A program made the translations under genes and the position numbers. 64,000 nucleotides of DNA from CAG-791 sp000431495. Lineage in GTDB: Bacteria > Bacillota > Clostridia > Lachnospirales > Lachnospiraceae. Shown here one piece after another: positions 7,351 through 16,084 of this stretch. The notes under the pieces were generated by a model, which saw only the letters and a list, made by a program, of their open reading frames with translations, had not been told where the DNA came from and did no database searches. The stretch lies in assembly GCA_052117605.1 (NCBI GenBank), contig JBQKIT010000001.1, one strand, 5' to 3'. Positions within the stretch are counted from its first letter, which is position 1. Every line of letters begins with the position of its first letter.

Positions 7351-8286
7351 TCACTCAATGTGATATTTGTAATACATTTCCTTCCGGTATGCAGGATCAG
7401 TCGATGCCTTCAGAATGGCTTCCTGATCGGCACCGCTTTGTACCATCGCGGAGACAAGCGAAGCGAGTCGGTCTTCACCAAGTGCTCTGCCTTTTACTAC
7501 GCCGATGGCCTCACCCTTTGCCATGCCGATTGCTTCACCTTTCCGCTGTCCCTCTGCTCTTGAGTCTTCTGCAACAACCTTCAGGGTTTCCTCTTCATCG
7601 TATTCGGTCAGCAGCATGTCGATCACCTCACCTTTCTGTGACAGAATGTAGTTCTTGACCTCTCCCTCCGGAAGGGAATCCAGTGCCTCATTTGCTGCCT
7701 GTTCCGCACCGACAGATGTAATCCGGTCTCTGTACGCACTTACAAACCGGGAGTAATCCTCCAGCGGTCTGCAACAGTCCGGAAGTTGGTGCCCCGGGTT
7801 GATGTTGTATACATGCACGATTACATCGATATCGCCTCCGGGATTTTCGAAGCAGTCGGAGAGAGAAAGAACGGTATCATCGTTTTCCTGAATTCCATTA
7901 TACAGTACAACAAGCCGTGGAGTGGGAACTTTTACGAGCGTAGAGGTAAGCAACCGGGAGGAATTCCTGGTGTCGCGTAAATATTTCTCCAGGGCATGTG
8001 CCGCATAGAGGAAGCAGCGAAGGGGCATGTTGGGATTCCAGGTGCTCTGCTGTTCGTACATGTTGAGGTCACTGGCAAGAAGAAACGAGACATCGTTCTT
8101 CATACCCATGTAGACGACGTCCTCGATGGTGTTGAGCTGAAGATCATCCGGGTTGTCATAATCGGTTTGGTTGATGGCATTGTACAGCTCAAGAGTCAGA
8201 CGTTTACGTTCTTCGGAGCCGAAGAGTGTTCTGAATACTGGAAGAATTTCATAAAGATTCAGGGAGAAAATCTGTGGAAAATACAT
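7351..8286 (-). CDS. Rpn/PD-(D/E)XK transposase-like nuclease family protein
   Basis: A 311-residue protein of the group annotated as Rpn-like recombination-promoting nuclease or PD-(D/E)XK nuclease family transposase, common in many copies in Lachnospiraceae. Visible: an N terminus with FRTLFGSEERKRLTLELYNAIN, the ASDLNMYEQQSTWNPNMPLR stretch (D-x-x-x-YEQQST carries the conserved acidic and Gln residues), PRLVVLYNG, and a C-terminal low-complexity stretch with repeated KGEAIG units. An AGGAGGG site five bases before 8286 supports this start. No inverted repeats or target duplication were seen at its ends, so it is treated as a resident gene, not an element. Confidence 0.75.
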   Translation of the reverse strand: MYFPQIFSLNLYEILPVFRTLFGSEERKRLTLELYNAINQTDYDNPDDLQLNTIEDVVYMGMKNDVSFLLASDLNMYEQQSTWNPNMPLRCFLYAAHALEKYLRDTRNSSRLLTSTLVKVPTPRLVVLYNGIQENDDTVLSLSDCFENPGGDIDVIVHVYNINPGHQLPDCCRPLEDYSRFVSAYRDRITSVGAEQAANEALDSLPEGEVKNYILSQKGEVIDMLLTEYDEEETLKVVAEDSRAEGQRKGEAIGMAKGEAIGVVKGRALGEDRLASLVSAMVQSGADQEAILKASTDPAYRKEMYYKYHIE

Positions 8287-8372
8287 AGATTCCCTCCTGC
8301 TGAATCACTTATAATTAATAGATATAACAGAGCTGCTCTTGGGGATGAGCAGGAAGAACAGGGGGTGTTTAC

Positions 8373-9824
8373 ATGTCTAAGCTTATTCATGTCTATCTGA
8401 CAGACTACAATCACAATCAGCTGCTGAAGGAACAGGAGCCGTTGTCCTTTGGCCCGGACAAAGAGGGCTACAAGGCCAATGAGGCCAATATTTTCAATGT
8501 GTATGATCAGGTTCGCTATCAGGAGATCGTTGGCTTTGGCGGTGCGATGACGCAGGCCAGCGCGGCGAATCTGCAGAAAATGGACGAGGCACAGAGAAAT
8601 GCAGTGATGCGGAGCTTCTTTGATCCGAAGGAGGGGATAGGCTACAGCCTTTGCCGGACAACAATCAACAGCTGCGACTTCTCAACAGAATTCTACAGCT
8701 ACGATGATACGGAGAATGATTGGGGTCTGAAGGATTTCAACATTGAACACGATCGGAGTGATGTAATTCCGATGATCCGACAGGCCATGGAGCTGAGTGA
8801 TGAGCTGCGACTGTTTTCCTCACCGTGGAGTCCTCCGAAATGGATGAAAACAAACGGCCGCATGGACAAGGGACGGTATCTTCGGAAGGATTGCAGACAG
8901 GTGTGGGCGGACTATTTTGTCCGGTTTCTGCAGGAATATGAGAAGGAGGGAATCCGCATCTGGGGAGTGACGATTCAGAATGAGGCACGTGCGGAGCAGG
9001 GCTGGGAGTCCTGCTACTACACGGCGCAGGAGGAGCGTGAATTTGCACAGGAGTATTTGAAGCCGGCGCTTCGCAAAGCAGGATTGGATGATCGGAAGCT
9101 TCTGTTCTGGGATCACAATAAGGAGCGCGTCTTCGACAGAACGATGGAAACGCTGGCCACGAAGGAGGCGCAGGAGGCGCTGGACGGCGTGGCGGTTCAC
9201 TGGTATGCCGGAGATCATTTCAGTGCCCTGGACGCAGTTCATCAGATGTATCCGGATAAGCTGATTCTTGCGACGGAGGCCTGCGTAGGGCCAGGCTGCT
9301 GCGCGTATACTTCGGGGGAAAAATATGCCCATGACATCATCGGAAACGTAAATCACTGGGCCGGCGGCTGGGTTGACTGGAATATGATTCTGGATGACAC
9401 CGGGCGGCCGGATCACTGGATGGATGAGCAGCTTGCTTTTAAGAAGCGGTTTGAAGAGAGCGGCTGCGATGAAAGTGCACTGAGCGAAACGGAGAGGGAA
9501 TTCCTGCTTCCGTGTGTTGATTCCGGAATCTGGAGGGGCGAGGCTCCGGTGGTGATGGATCACGAGACGAAGGAGCTTCACTATTCCTCTTCCTATTATT
9601 ATATGGGGCATTTGAGCAAATTCGTCCGTCCCGGGGCAGTGCGGATCGCTAACTCAATTTACACCGATAAGCTGGAGGTGTGCACGTTTGTAAATCCGGA
9701 CGGCAGCATCGCTGCGATTGCCATGAATCCGAACGAAGAGGACTATCCGCTGGTTTTGCGGTATCACGATGAAATTGCCAGTACGGTGGTACCGGCGCAC
9801 AGCATCGTAACGTATGTGTTTTGA
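8373..9824 (+). CDS. GH30 family glycoside hydrolase
   Basis: A 483-residue intracellular (no signal peptide) glycosidase of family GH30, a retaining (beta/alpha)8 barrel with a C-terminal beta domain. Acid/base Glu is E204 in VTIQNEARAEQGWES; nucleophile Glu is E302 in ILATEACVG. GFGGAMTQASA near residue 55 and the SSPWSPPKWMKTNG segment are typical of the glucosylceramidase/beta-glucosidase/beta-1,6-glucanase branch. AGGGGGT precedes the ATG. It is divergent from the Rpn-like gene. Exact substrate is not readable; the lack of a signal peptide points to imported oligosaccharides or glycosides. Confidence 0.88.
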   Translation: MSKLIHVYLTDYNHNQLLKEQEPLSFGPDKEGYKANEANIFNVYDQVRYQEIVGFGGAMTQASAANLQKMDEAQRNAVMRSFFDPKEGIGYSLCRTTINSCDFSTEFYSYDDTENDWGLKDFNIEHDRSDVIPMIRQAMELSDELRLFSSPWSPPKWMKTNGRMDKGRYLRKDCRQVWADYFVRFLQEYEKEGIRIWGVTIQNEARAEQGWESCYYTAQEEREFAQEYLKPALRKAGLDDRKLLFWDHNKERVFDRTMETLATKEAQEALDGVAVHWYAGDHFSALDAVHQMYPDKLILATEACVGPGCCAYTSGEKYAHDIIGNVNHWAGGWVDWNMILDDTGRPDHWMDEQLAFKKRFEESGCDESALSETEREFLLPCVDSGIWRGEAPVVMDHETKELHYSSSYYYMGHLSKFVRPGAVRIANSIYTDKLEVCTFVNPDGSIAAIAMNPNEEDYPLVLRYHDEIASTVVPAHSIVTYVF

Positions 9825-9847
9825 TAAGAAAACAAGATAAGAATTGC

Positions 9848-9876
9848 ATCACTCCCGGGGCTGCCCCGGGAGTGAT
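9848..9876. terminator. Strong hairpin after the GH30 gene
   Basis: A perfect 13-bp GC-rich stem (ATCACTCCCGGGG with CCCCGGGAGTGAT) and a 3-base loop between the GH30 stop and the MBL gene start. There is no proper T tract, so it may be a transcript-stabilising or attenuating hairpin, not an efficient terminator. Confidence 0.55.
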
Positions 9877-9910
9877 TTGGGAAATATGGGAAAAGGAAGA
9901 ATACGGGGCA

Positions 9911-10726
9911 ATGAATCAGAGTCTTGTTTTTAAAACAGAAAAAGTAACAGGGCGAATTACCAGAATTTATGCGTTCGCAACCGAGTTGATGTATCTGGTG
10001 GAGGGCACGGAAAAGGCAGCGCTGATTGATACGGGAAGCGGAATCGGAAGTCTGAAGGCCTGCGTGGAGCAGCTGACCGATAAGCCGGTTATTGTTCTTG
10101 TGACGCATGGACATGTGGATCATGCCATGGGAGCAGCGGAGTTTGAGAACGTTTATATGAGTCACGAGGATGACTATATTTATGAAAAACATGGTACGGA
10201 TGCGTTCCGAAGAAGCTGTTTTTCCACGGTCACGCCGCCTTTTGAGGCTGGGGAAGAGGATCTGATTCCGACCATGAAGCTTTCGGAAATCAAGAATCTG
10301 ACGGAGGGGGACCGGTTTGATCTTGGAGGAATCAGCGTTGAAATTTATGCCTGCCCGGGACATACCAGGGGCTCGGTTGTCATGCTGATTCCGGAGGAGC
10401 GCCTCCTGATTACCGGCGATGCCTGCAATTTATTCACATTTGTATATGATGACTATTCTACGACCATCACAGAGTATGAGGAATCGCTCAAGGCTCTTCA
10501 GGAAAAGGTCAGTGGGAAATACGATAACGTTCTTCTTTCCCATGGCGATGGAAACGGATATCCGGAGCTGATTGCGGATGTCATTCGGGTTTGTGAAGAT
10601 ATCAAGGAAGGAAGAACGGATGACATTCCCTTTGAGTTTCTCGGAACCACCGGACTGGTTGCAAAGGCGGTGGATCCGTCCAGGGGAGAGAGAGGGAATA
10701 TTGTTTATAACAAGGACAGGGTCTGA
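9911..10726 (+). CDS. MBL-fold metallo-hydrolase
   Basis: A 271-residue metallo-beta-lactamase-fold hydrolase. The metal site is complete: THGHVDHAMG (HxHxDH), CPGHTRGS, ITGDA and a late LSHGDG. Such proteins hydrolyse thioesters, lactones or phosphoesters; the precise substrate is unknown. The start at 9911 is used because the upstream in-frame extension runs through the GC-rich hairpin. It follows the GH30 gene by 86 bp and may be co-transcribed. It ends five bases before the convergent YolD-like gene. Confidence 0.85.
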   Translation: MNQSLVFKTEKVTGRITRIYAFATELMYLVEGTEKAALIDTGSGIGSLKACVEQLTDKPVIVLVTHGHVDHAMGAAEFENVYMSHEDDYIYEKHGTDAFRRSCFSTVTPPFEAGEEDLIPTMKLSEIKNLTEGDRFDLGGISVEIYACPGHTRGSVVMLIPEERLLITGDACNLFTFVYDDYSTTITEYEESLKALQEKVSGKYDNVLLSHGDGNGYPELIADVIRVCEDIKEGRTDDIPFEFLGTTGLVAKAVDPSRGERGNIVYNKDRV

Positions 10727-10731
10727 GGTGA

Positions 10732-10929
10732 TCATGTGTGGCGGTCTTCCGCAGAAATCCAGGTACGTTCGGTTTCCCGGATGACGGAGTCGTAGCCGGT
10801 GAGGGCGGCGAAGGGAGAGAACTGTGCCGCACGATCGGACATGGGCATTGGGGGGCGCGTTTCCGAGACGTGATGCGGAAGGTTTATGATCTCGTCGTAT
10901 TTATGATTTGTGCTGTTATTCGCGTTCAT
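10732..10929 (-). CDS. YolD-like protein paired with Y-family polymerase
   Basis: A 65-residue protein with the YolD-like signature: YDEIINLPHHVSETRPPMPM, then DRAAQFSPFAALTGYDSVI. In Bacillus YolD-like proteins (YqjX, SP-beta YolD) sit beside UmuC-type polymerases; their role is taken to be that of a polymerase accessory. Here it lies 89 bp downstream of the polymerase gene on the same strand. GGAAAGGGA stands before the ATG at 10929; a longer reading in this frame up to 11349 is the polymerase gene in another frame and is ignored. Confidence 0.8.
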   Translation of the reverse strand: MNANNSTNHKYDEIINLPHHVSETRPPMPMSDRAAQFSPFAALTGYDSVIRETERTWISAEDRHT

Positions 10930-11018
10930 TTCGGACGTTCCCTTTCCGGAAAAGTTATCTGTCCCTGAAGCGCGGGGGTGGCTGACTTCGGCTCCAGGGA
11001 AAATCGCAGAGTTGTTCT

Positions 11019-12527
11019 TTATGCCTTGTGACCGCCGATCTGTGCGTTGCGGTCCCTGGCGGTTGCGCCGTCCTCGAGGTTCATTGCCTTGAGGATGGCG
11101 TTTTTGCCGTATTTCTTTTTGATCTCGAGTGTGACCGCCTGGAGCTTTCGTTCGCGCTCGAGTGCGGCGTCCTCGGCCTTTTTCTTCTCCTCTTCGGCGG
11201 CGTAGTCCGTGAAGAGATCGAGCTGGACGGGCTCTGCGTTCTTCTTCGGTGCGTCTGCTTCCGGCAGAACATGATTGGCAACGACATACATGCGGCGAAT
11301 CAGCAGATTGCTGTCTGTGATCCGGTCGAACAGCCTGGAGACGGCACACATGATTTTGCGGGTGGAGGAGGTGTAACTGTCAAGGTTGATGGAGCCGTGT
11401 GCCTGCCTCGGAACCTTTCTTCCGTAGCGGTCGGTTTCAATCTCACCGTGGTATCCGGCTTTCCGGACAGGATCGGTCAGATTCTCGATGTCATAACCGA
11501 TGGTGAGAACCATCTGATCGGTGACAAGACCCTGCTCCACCAGATCCAGAACAAGCTGATCTGTCATTTCGCGGACGACAAGTCTGGCCTTGTCGGATTC
11601 GTAGGGACAGTGCAGAACCTGACCGGAGCTCAGGCTGCCGGAGGCTGGCCGATAGGCCTTGATTGCTGCAATGGTGGTGGGCTCCCAGCCCCATGCGTGG
11701 TCGATGAGGAGCTCCGCATTTTTTCCAAAAAGCGTATAAAGCAGGTCTTCATCCTTTTCCGAGCAGAGAGCAACATCGCCCATCGTATACATTCCGTGCT
11801 GTTCCAGCTTCCGGGCAATTCCACGGCCTATACGCCAGAAATCCGTGAGGGGACGGTGAGACCATAGTTCACGTCGGAATTTCATTTCATCGAGCTCCGC
11901 AATTCGGACACCGTTTTCATCGGCGGGGATGTGCTTCGCGACGATGTCCATCGCCACCTTGCAGAGAAAGAGATTGGTGCCGATTCCGGCGGTCGCCGTG
12001 ATGCCGGTGGTTTCCAGAACCTCCAGAATGATCTTTCTGGCGAGGTCGTGTGCGGCGAGCCCGTAGATCTTCATATAATCCGTGATGTCCAGGAACACCT
12101 CGTCGATGGAGTAGATTACGATATCCTCCGGGGCGATGTATTTAAGATAAACCTGATAGATGCGGGAGCTGTACTCCATGTAGAGTGCCATCCGGGGCGG
12201 GGCGATGATGAAGTCAATCGCAAGCTGCGGATTTGCCTGCAGCTCGGAGAGAAAATACGACGAGCCGGTCAGACGGTGCCCCGGAGCGAGGTGCTGTCTT
12301 CCTGCGTTAGCCTCGCGGACGCGCTGCCTGACCTCAAACAGCCGTGCTCTTCCGGGGATTCCGTTGCTTTTGAGGGACGGAGAGACGGCAAGACAGATGG
12401 TCTTATCCGTCCGGCTCTCGTCTGCCACAACAAGGTTGGTATTCAGGGGATCGAGGCCGCGCTCCCGGCATTCCACGGAGGCATAGAAGGATTTCAGGTC
12501 GATTGCGATGTAGGTTCTGTTTTTCAT
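11019..12527 (-). CDS. Y-family DNA polymerase (UmuC/DinB-like), copy 1
   Basis: A 502-residue translesion polymerase. Palm residues: D10 in YIAIDLKSFYASVE and D142-E143 in YSIDEVFLDIT. The steric-gate region with SFYASVEC, the helix-hairpin-helix part (FWRIGRGIARKLEQHGMYTMGD) and the little-finger domain follow. QLDLF near residue 431 matches a beta-clamp-binding motif. It carries a segment of about 30 residues (around 75-105) that is absent from copy 2 at 19426. The end, RDRNAQIGGHKA, matches that of copy 2. It likely copies damaged DNA under SOS; I did not find a GAAC-N4-GTTC box upstream, unlike copy 2. YolD-like partner follows. Confidence 0.9.
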   Translation of the reverse strand: MKNRTYIAIDLKSFYASVECRERGLDPLNTNLVVADESRTDKTICLAVSPSLKSNGIPGRARLFEVRQRVREANAGRQHLAPGHRLTGSSYFLSELQANPQLAIDFIIAPPRMALYMEYSSRIYQVYLKYIAPEDIVIYSIDEVFLDITDYMKIYGLAAHDLARKIILEVLETTGITATAGIGTNLFLCKVAMDIVAKHIPADENGVRIAELDEMKFRRELWSHRPLTDFWRIGRGIARKLEQHGMYTMGDVALCSEKDEDLLYTLFGKNAELLIDHAWGWEPTTIAAIKAYRPASGSLSSGQVLHCPYESDKARLVVREMTDQLVLDLVEQGLVTDQMVLTIGYDIENLTDPVRKAGYHGEIETDRYGRKVPRQAHGSINLDSYTSSTRKIMCAVSRLFDRITDSNLLIRRMYVVANHVLPEADAPKKNAEPVQLDLFTDYAAEEEKKKAEDAALERERKLQAVTLEIKKKYGKNAILKAMNLEDGATARDRNAQIGGHKA

Positions 12528-12604
12528 CCGGGCCTCCTTTCCTGTCGGTCCATTTCGCCGGCAGCATTATGTTAACACATCCGGAACGGAAACGAAGAAA
12601 ATAA

Positions 12605-12645
12605 GAAAAGCGCAAGACGCAGCCATCTGCCGCATCTTGCGCTTT
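12605..12645 (-). terminator. Terminator of the cstA transcript
   Basis: A long near-perfect stem (AAAGCGCAAGACGCAGC paired with GCCGCATCTTGCGCTTT) just past the cstA stop. On the minus strand it is followed by a T-rich tail. It separates cstA from the polymerase promoter. Confidence 0.8.
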
Positions 12646-12671
12646 GGGAAAGGATCTTTGTTTTAACAGGA

Positions 12672-14375
12672 TCAGGCTTCTGCCTTCCCTGCGACTGTGC
12701 TGACAAGCTTGCGGATGCAGGTGACAGCGACCAGTACGCCGAGGACGATCAGGAAGCAGGCAACAATCAGCTGCATGCCGTTGACCAGGAAGGTGCCGGT
12801 GCCGGCAGCGAAGGCCTTTACGTTTCCGACAACGTTCAGAATGATTGCCGTAAAGGTGACAAGGAGCATGACGGTCATCGGGAAGTAGAGCATGGCGTGT
12901 TTTCTGCCGGTTGCCTTTAAGAATACTGCGATGCTGATGAGTACGAGTGCTGCCAGCATCTGGTTGGCTGCGCCGAACAGTGCCCAGACATTCTGATAAC
13001 CGCCGAGGCAGAGGACATATCCAAGGGCCAGGGTGACAACGGTTGCGAAGTATTTGTTGGTAAAGAGCTTCTGCCAGGAAGGAGCTTCGCCCTCGCCTTC
13101 ATAGGCGAACAGCTCCTGGAAGGACATGCGGCCGATGCGGGCAACGGAGTCCAGAGAGGTCAGGGCAAGAGCTGATACACACATGGTCATGAATACATTG
13201 GCGGCGGAGTTCGGAACACCGAAGCTCTCCAGGAAGCCTGCAACACCCGCAGAGAAGATCTGGAAGGGAGTCAGGCCGTCCGGAACGTTGCCGTTTACGG
13301 CAACGGCACCGACAATGATCAGGGACAGGACCCCAAGCAGGGTTTCCAGAACCATAGCGCCGTAGCCGACGAATAGCATATCCTTTTCATTGCGGATCGT
13401 CTTGGAGGAGGTCCCGGAGGAAACCAGTGAGTGGAAGCCGGAAACCGCGCCGCAGGCGATGGTGACGAACAGGGTCGGGAACAGGTAGCTGATGCTTCCG
13501 CTTGCGGAAGTAACCGCAAAGCCGTTAAATGCGTTCAGATTCATATCCGGATGAGCGAAAAGAACACCGAAGAAGGCACCAATGATCATGCCAAGGAGCA
13601 TGAAGGTGGTCAGGTAATCTCTGGGCTGCATCAGAAGCCACATCGGCATGACTGAGGCTGCAAACAGGTAGGCCATGACAACAAAATTCCACTGAGAGGC
13701 GGTCAGGTACCACGGAAGCTTCATGCCGAGTGCGAACATGACGGCAAGAAGAGCGATGGCAGCCACGGCCTTCACACCCTCCTTCATGGAGAATCGCTTT
13801 TGCAGAAGACCGAAAATCATGGCCGCTGCGATGAACAGCATGGAAATGGTTGCGGCAGCTGCGCCGTTGTAGTTCAGCGTTACCGTTCCGTCTGCAGCGG
13901 CAGTGAAGCCGTTGAAGGTGCTGGAAACCATGGAGGTGAAGGCTGCGATGACGAGAAGCGTGAACAGCCAGCAGAACAGGGAGAAGAAGCGTCTTCCTTT
14001 TTTGCCGATGTACTTCTCGATGATCATTCCGATGGATTTTCCATCATTTTTGACGGAGGCATACAGGGCACCGAAATCCTGTACGGCGCCGAAGAAGACA
14101 CCGCCGACGAGGAGCCAGAGGAGAACCGGCACCCAGCCGAAAACGGCTGCAAGGATCGGGCCCTGGACAGGACCGGCACCTGCAATGGAGGAGAACTGAT
14201 GCGCGAAGACGGTCAGCTTCGAGGAAGGAACGTAGTCCTTTCCGTCCTCGTGGAGGTAAGCCGGTGTCTTGGCCTTGGGGTCAATTCCCCAGGTTCCGGC
14301 AAGAAATCTGCCGTAAAGCAGATAGCCGCCAAGAAGTGCAACGGCAGCGATTAACAGGATGACAAGACTGTTCAT
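12672..14375 (-). CDS. cstA: Carbon starvation protein A family transporter
   Basis: A 567-residue polytopic membrane protein of the CstA family (peptide/pyruvate transporters). The N terminus holds the hallmark FAHQFSSIAGAGPVQGPILAAVFGW, then NDGKSIGMIIEKYIG and many hydrophobic segments to the end. The ATG at 14375 has AAAGGAG in front; the frame stays open upstream across the leader but that part is RNA. Expression is controlled by the T-box leader, so synthesis should rise when one uncharged tRNA accumulates. This fits an uptake role for peptides or amino-acid precursors. Monocistronic: own promoter at 14760-14788 and terminator at 12605-12645. Confidence 0.92.
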   Translation of the reverse strand: MNSLVILLIAAVALLGGYLLYGRFLAGTWGIDPKAKTPAYLHEDGKDYVPSSKLTVFAHQFSSIAGAGPVQGPILAAVFGWVPVLLWLLVGGVFFGAVQDFGALYASVKNDGKSIGMIIEKYIGKKGRRFFSLFCWLFTLLVIAAFTSMVSSTFNGFTAAADGTVTLNYNGAAAATISMLFIAAAMIFGLLQKRFSMKEGVKAVAAIALLAVMFALGMKLPWYLTASQWNFVVMAYLFAASVMPMWLLMQPRDYLTTFMLLGMIIGAFFGVLFAHPDMNLNAFNGFAVTSASGSISYLFPTLFVTIACGAVSGFHSLVSSGTSSKTIRNEKDMLFVGYGAMVLETLLGVLSLIIVGAVAVNGNVPDGLTPFQIFSAGVAGFLESFGVPNSAANVFMTMCVSALALTSLDSVARIGRMSFQELFAYEGEGEAPSWQKLFTNKYFATVVTLALGYVLCLGGYQNVWALFGAANQMLAALVLISIAVFLKATGRKHAMLYFPMTVMLLVTFTAIILNVVGNVKAFAAGTGTFLVNGMQLIVACFLIVLGVLVAVTCIRKLVSTVAGKAEA

Positions 14376-14424
14376 AATAAAAACTCCTTTCTGTGCTGTA
14401 AGAAGCAGGGGACGAAAATTGAAC

Positions 14425-14745
14425 AGAAAAAAGCTTTCGTCTCTGCAAAAGCCTGCAAAGACGAAAGCCTGAATGATGCTTCCGCGGTACCACTTTGATT
14501 GCTGCGCAGAGCGCAGCCCCTTAACCCGCCTTTGGATTGTAAATATCTGTTCCAACAACGGCTGTCCGGTGACGGCGGACGATCCGGCGGCACTTACTGC
14601 ATGTCCATACATCGTGCTGACATGTGTTCGGTGTGCTGCTCACAGAGGATATCCTGCCCGGGCGTTCCTGCCGTCTCGCATCAACCGGCGGCTCTCTGAA
14701 AAGAAATCAGGGGCGGACTTGTTCTGTTAATCGCATTTCCTGTTC
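14425..14745 (-). promoter_or_regulatory. T-box riboswitch upstream of cstA
   Basis: The minus-strand leader carries the T-box core AAAGTGGTACCGCGG (plus-strand 14482-14496), then a terminator: stem GCTTTCGTCT with AGACGAAAGC (14433-14442, 14459-14468) and a T run. Further 5' is a Stem I with the distal AGAGAGCCGCCGGTTGATGC element. The UGGU of the core would pair with ACCA of a tRNA with A as discriminator. By hand-folding, the specifier codon looks like AUC (Ile; plus-strand 14648-14650), placed six bases before the GAG of the basal K-turn. That codon is tentative; the riboswitch itself is clear. Confidence 0.9.
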
Positions 14746-14759
14746 AATTGATGAGAACT

Positions 14760-14788
14760 GTTATACTGCCGGGGAAAACCAGGTGCAA
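14760..14788 (-). promoter_or_regulatory. Promoter of the T-box/cstA transcript
   Basis: On the minus strand a -35 TTGCAC (plus 14783-14788), a 17-base spacer and a -10 TATAAC (plus 14760-14765). Transcription would begin just before Stem I of the T-box. Confidence 0.75.
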
Positions 14789-14887
14789 GACAGATGTTGG
14801 CACGTTCTGGATAAGTTTTGCCGGAGCGGGAGATCTGTGTTTTGTCAGGGAATCCTTCATGTTCCCGTCAGAGAAAACAGCGGCAGC

Positions 14888-14896
14888 TGATATAAT
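14888..14896 (+). promoter_or_regulatory. Extended -10 promoter of sbcDC
   Basis: TG-A-TATAAT about 37 bases before the sbcD start, with no good -35 at 17 bases. It is a typical extended -10 element. The interval 14376-14932 otherwise holds only the T-box leader and the cstA promoter. Confidence 0.55.
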
Positions 14897-14932
14897 ATAC
14901 ATCGGAATGAGAGAACTCAGGAGGGCCACTTC

Positions 14933-16084
14933 ATGCGATTTATTCATCTGTCAGACCTTCACATCGGCAAGCGGGTCAACGGTTTTCCGATGCTGGAGGA
15001 TCAGCGGTACATTCTGGAGCAGATTCTGGAAAGGACGAAGGAGTCCGCGGCAGACGCGGTGATCATTGCGGGAGATATTTATGACAAGCCGGTACCATCG
15101 GCAGAGGCCGTGGATCTGTTTGATGATTTTCTGGTGGGACTGACGAAGCTTGGCGTTATGGTTTTTCTGATCAGCGGGAATCATGATTCCGCGGAGCGGA
15201 TCTCCTATGCGGGGCGGCTTCTCCGGGAGAGTCAGGTCTACATCTCGCCCCGCTTCGACGGGACCATTCATCCGATCTCGGTTTCGGATGACTACGGGAT
15301 TGTCAATGTCTATCTGATTCCGTACATTCATCCCTCACTTGTGCGAAATGCCTGGCCGGAGGAGAAGATTGGAAGCTATGACGATGCGATGCGTGTTCTG
15401 CTGGAAAAGTCGGGCGCGGATCCGAATGCAAGGAATCTTGCGGTGGTACATCAGTTTGTGACGGCAGGTGGCCAGAGCCCGGAGGAGACGGACTCGGAGG
15501 AGAAGCATGTAGGCGGCCTTGACAACGTGGACGCCTCAGCCTTTGATGCATTTGATTATGTGGCACTTGGACATCTGCATGGTCCGCAGCGGATTGGCCG
15601 CGATACGATCCGGTATGCGGGATCGCCGCTGAAATATTCCTTCTCCGAGGAAAAACAGAACAAGAGCATCACCCTTGCAGAGCTGAAGGAGAAGGGAAAG
15701 GTCACGTATGATCTGCTGCCTCTGGAGGCTAAAAGGGATCTGCGGACTGTCCGGGGAACCTTTGAGGAGGTGACCTCGCCGGAATTTACGGCGAGGCGGA
15801 AGGGGGATGACTATTACCGCGTTATTTTAACGGATGAAAACGATGTGCCGAATGCGCTTTCCAGATTGCGCAGGCGCTTCTACGAGAATCTGATGATTCT
15901 GGAGTATGACAATGCACGTACCTCCTCGGACGTGAGGATTGAGGCAGAAGAGGGGGAGGAAGAGAAGGAGCCGATTGAGGTTCTCGGTGATCTGTATCAG
16001 ATGCAGAACGGCCGGGAGATGTCGCTGCTTCAGAAGGAGACGGCAGAGAAGCTGATCCGCAGGATCTGGGGGGAGGACATATGA
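14933..16084 (+). CDS. sbcD: Exonuclease SbcD (Mre11-like subunit)
   Basis: A 383-residue metallophosphoesterase subunit of the SbcCD nuclease, which opens hairpins and degrades blocked DNA ends. Metal-binding motifs in order: FIHLSDLHIGKR (DxH), IIAGDIYDKP (GDxxD), ISGNHDSAER (GNHD), VVHQF, and YVALGHLHGPQ (GHxH). The C-terminal capping part follows. Its TGA overlaps the sbcC ATG (ATGA at 16081-16084), so the two are translationally coupled, as expected for a complex made in fixed ratio. Confidence 0.95.
   Translation: MRFIHLSDLHIGKRVNGFPMLEDQRYILEQILERTKESAADAVIIAGDIYDKPVPSAEAVDLFDDFLVGLTKLGVMVFLISGNHDSAERISYAGRLLRESQVYISPRFDGTIHPISVSDDYGIVNVYLIPYIHPSLVRNAWPEEKIGSYDDAMRVLLEKSGADPNARNLAVVHQFVTAGGQSPEETDSEEKHVGGLDNVDASAFDAFDYVALGHLHGPQRIGRDTIRYAGSPLKYSFSEEKQNKSITLAELKEKGKVTYDLLPLEAKRDLRTVRGTFEEVTSPEFTARRKGDDYYRVILTDENDVPNALSRLRRRFYENLMILEYDNARTSSDVRIEAEEGEEEKEPIEVLGDLYQMQNGREMSLLQKETAEKLIRRIWGEDI

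Noticed and set aside
7351..8286. Insertion sequence around the Rpn-like gene
   Set aside because: No terminal inverted repeats or target duplication seen; the gene looks like a resident family member.
9821..9910. N-terminal extension of the MBL hydrolase
   Set aside because: It runs through a perfect GC-rich hairpin and does not resemble the family; 9911 is the sensible start.
12528..12604. LexA box before polymerase copy 1
   Set aside because: Only partial half-sites (GGAACGG, CGTTTCC) are present; no GAAC-N4-GTTC arrangement.
12672..14612. Longer CstA with an 80-residue N-terminal extension
   Set aside because: The extension lies within the T-box core and terminator; the ATG at 14375 has a good ribosome site.
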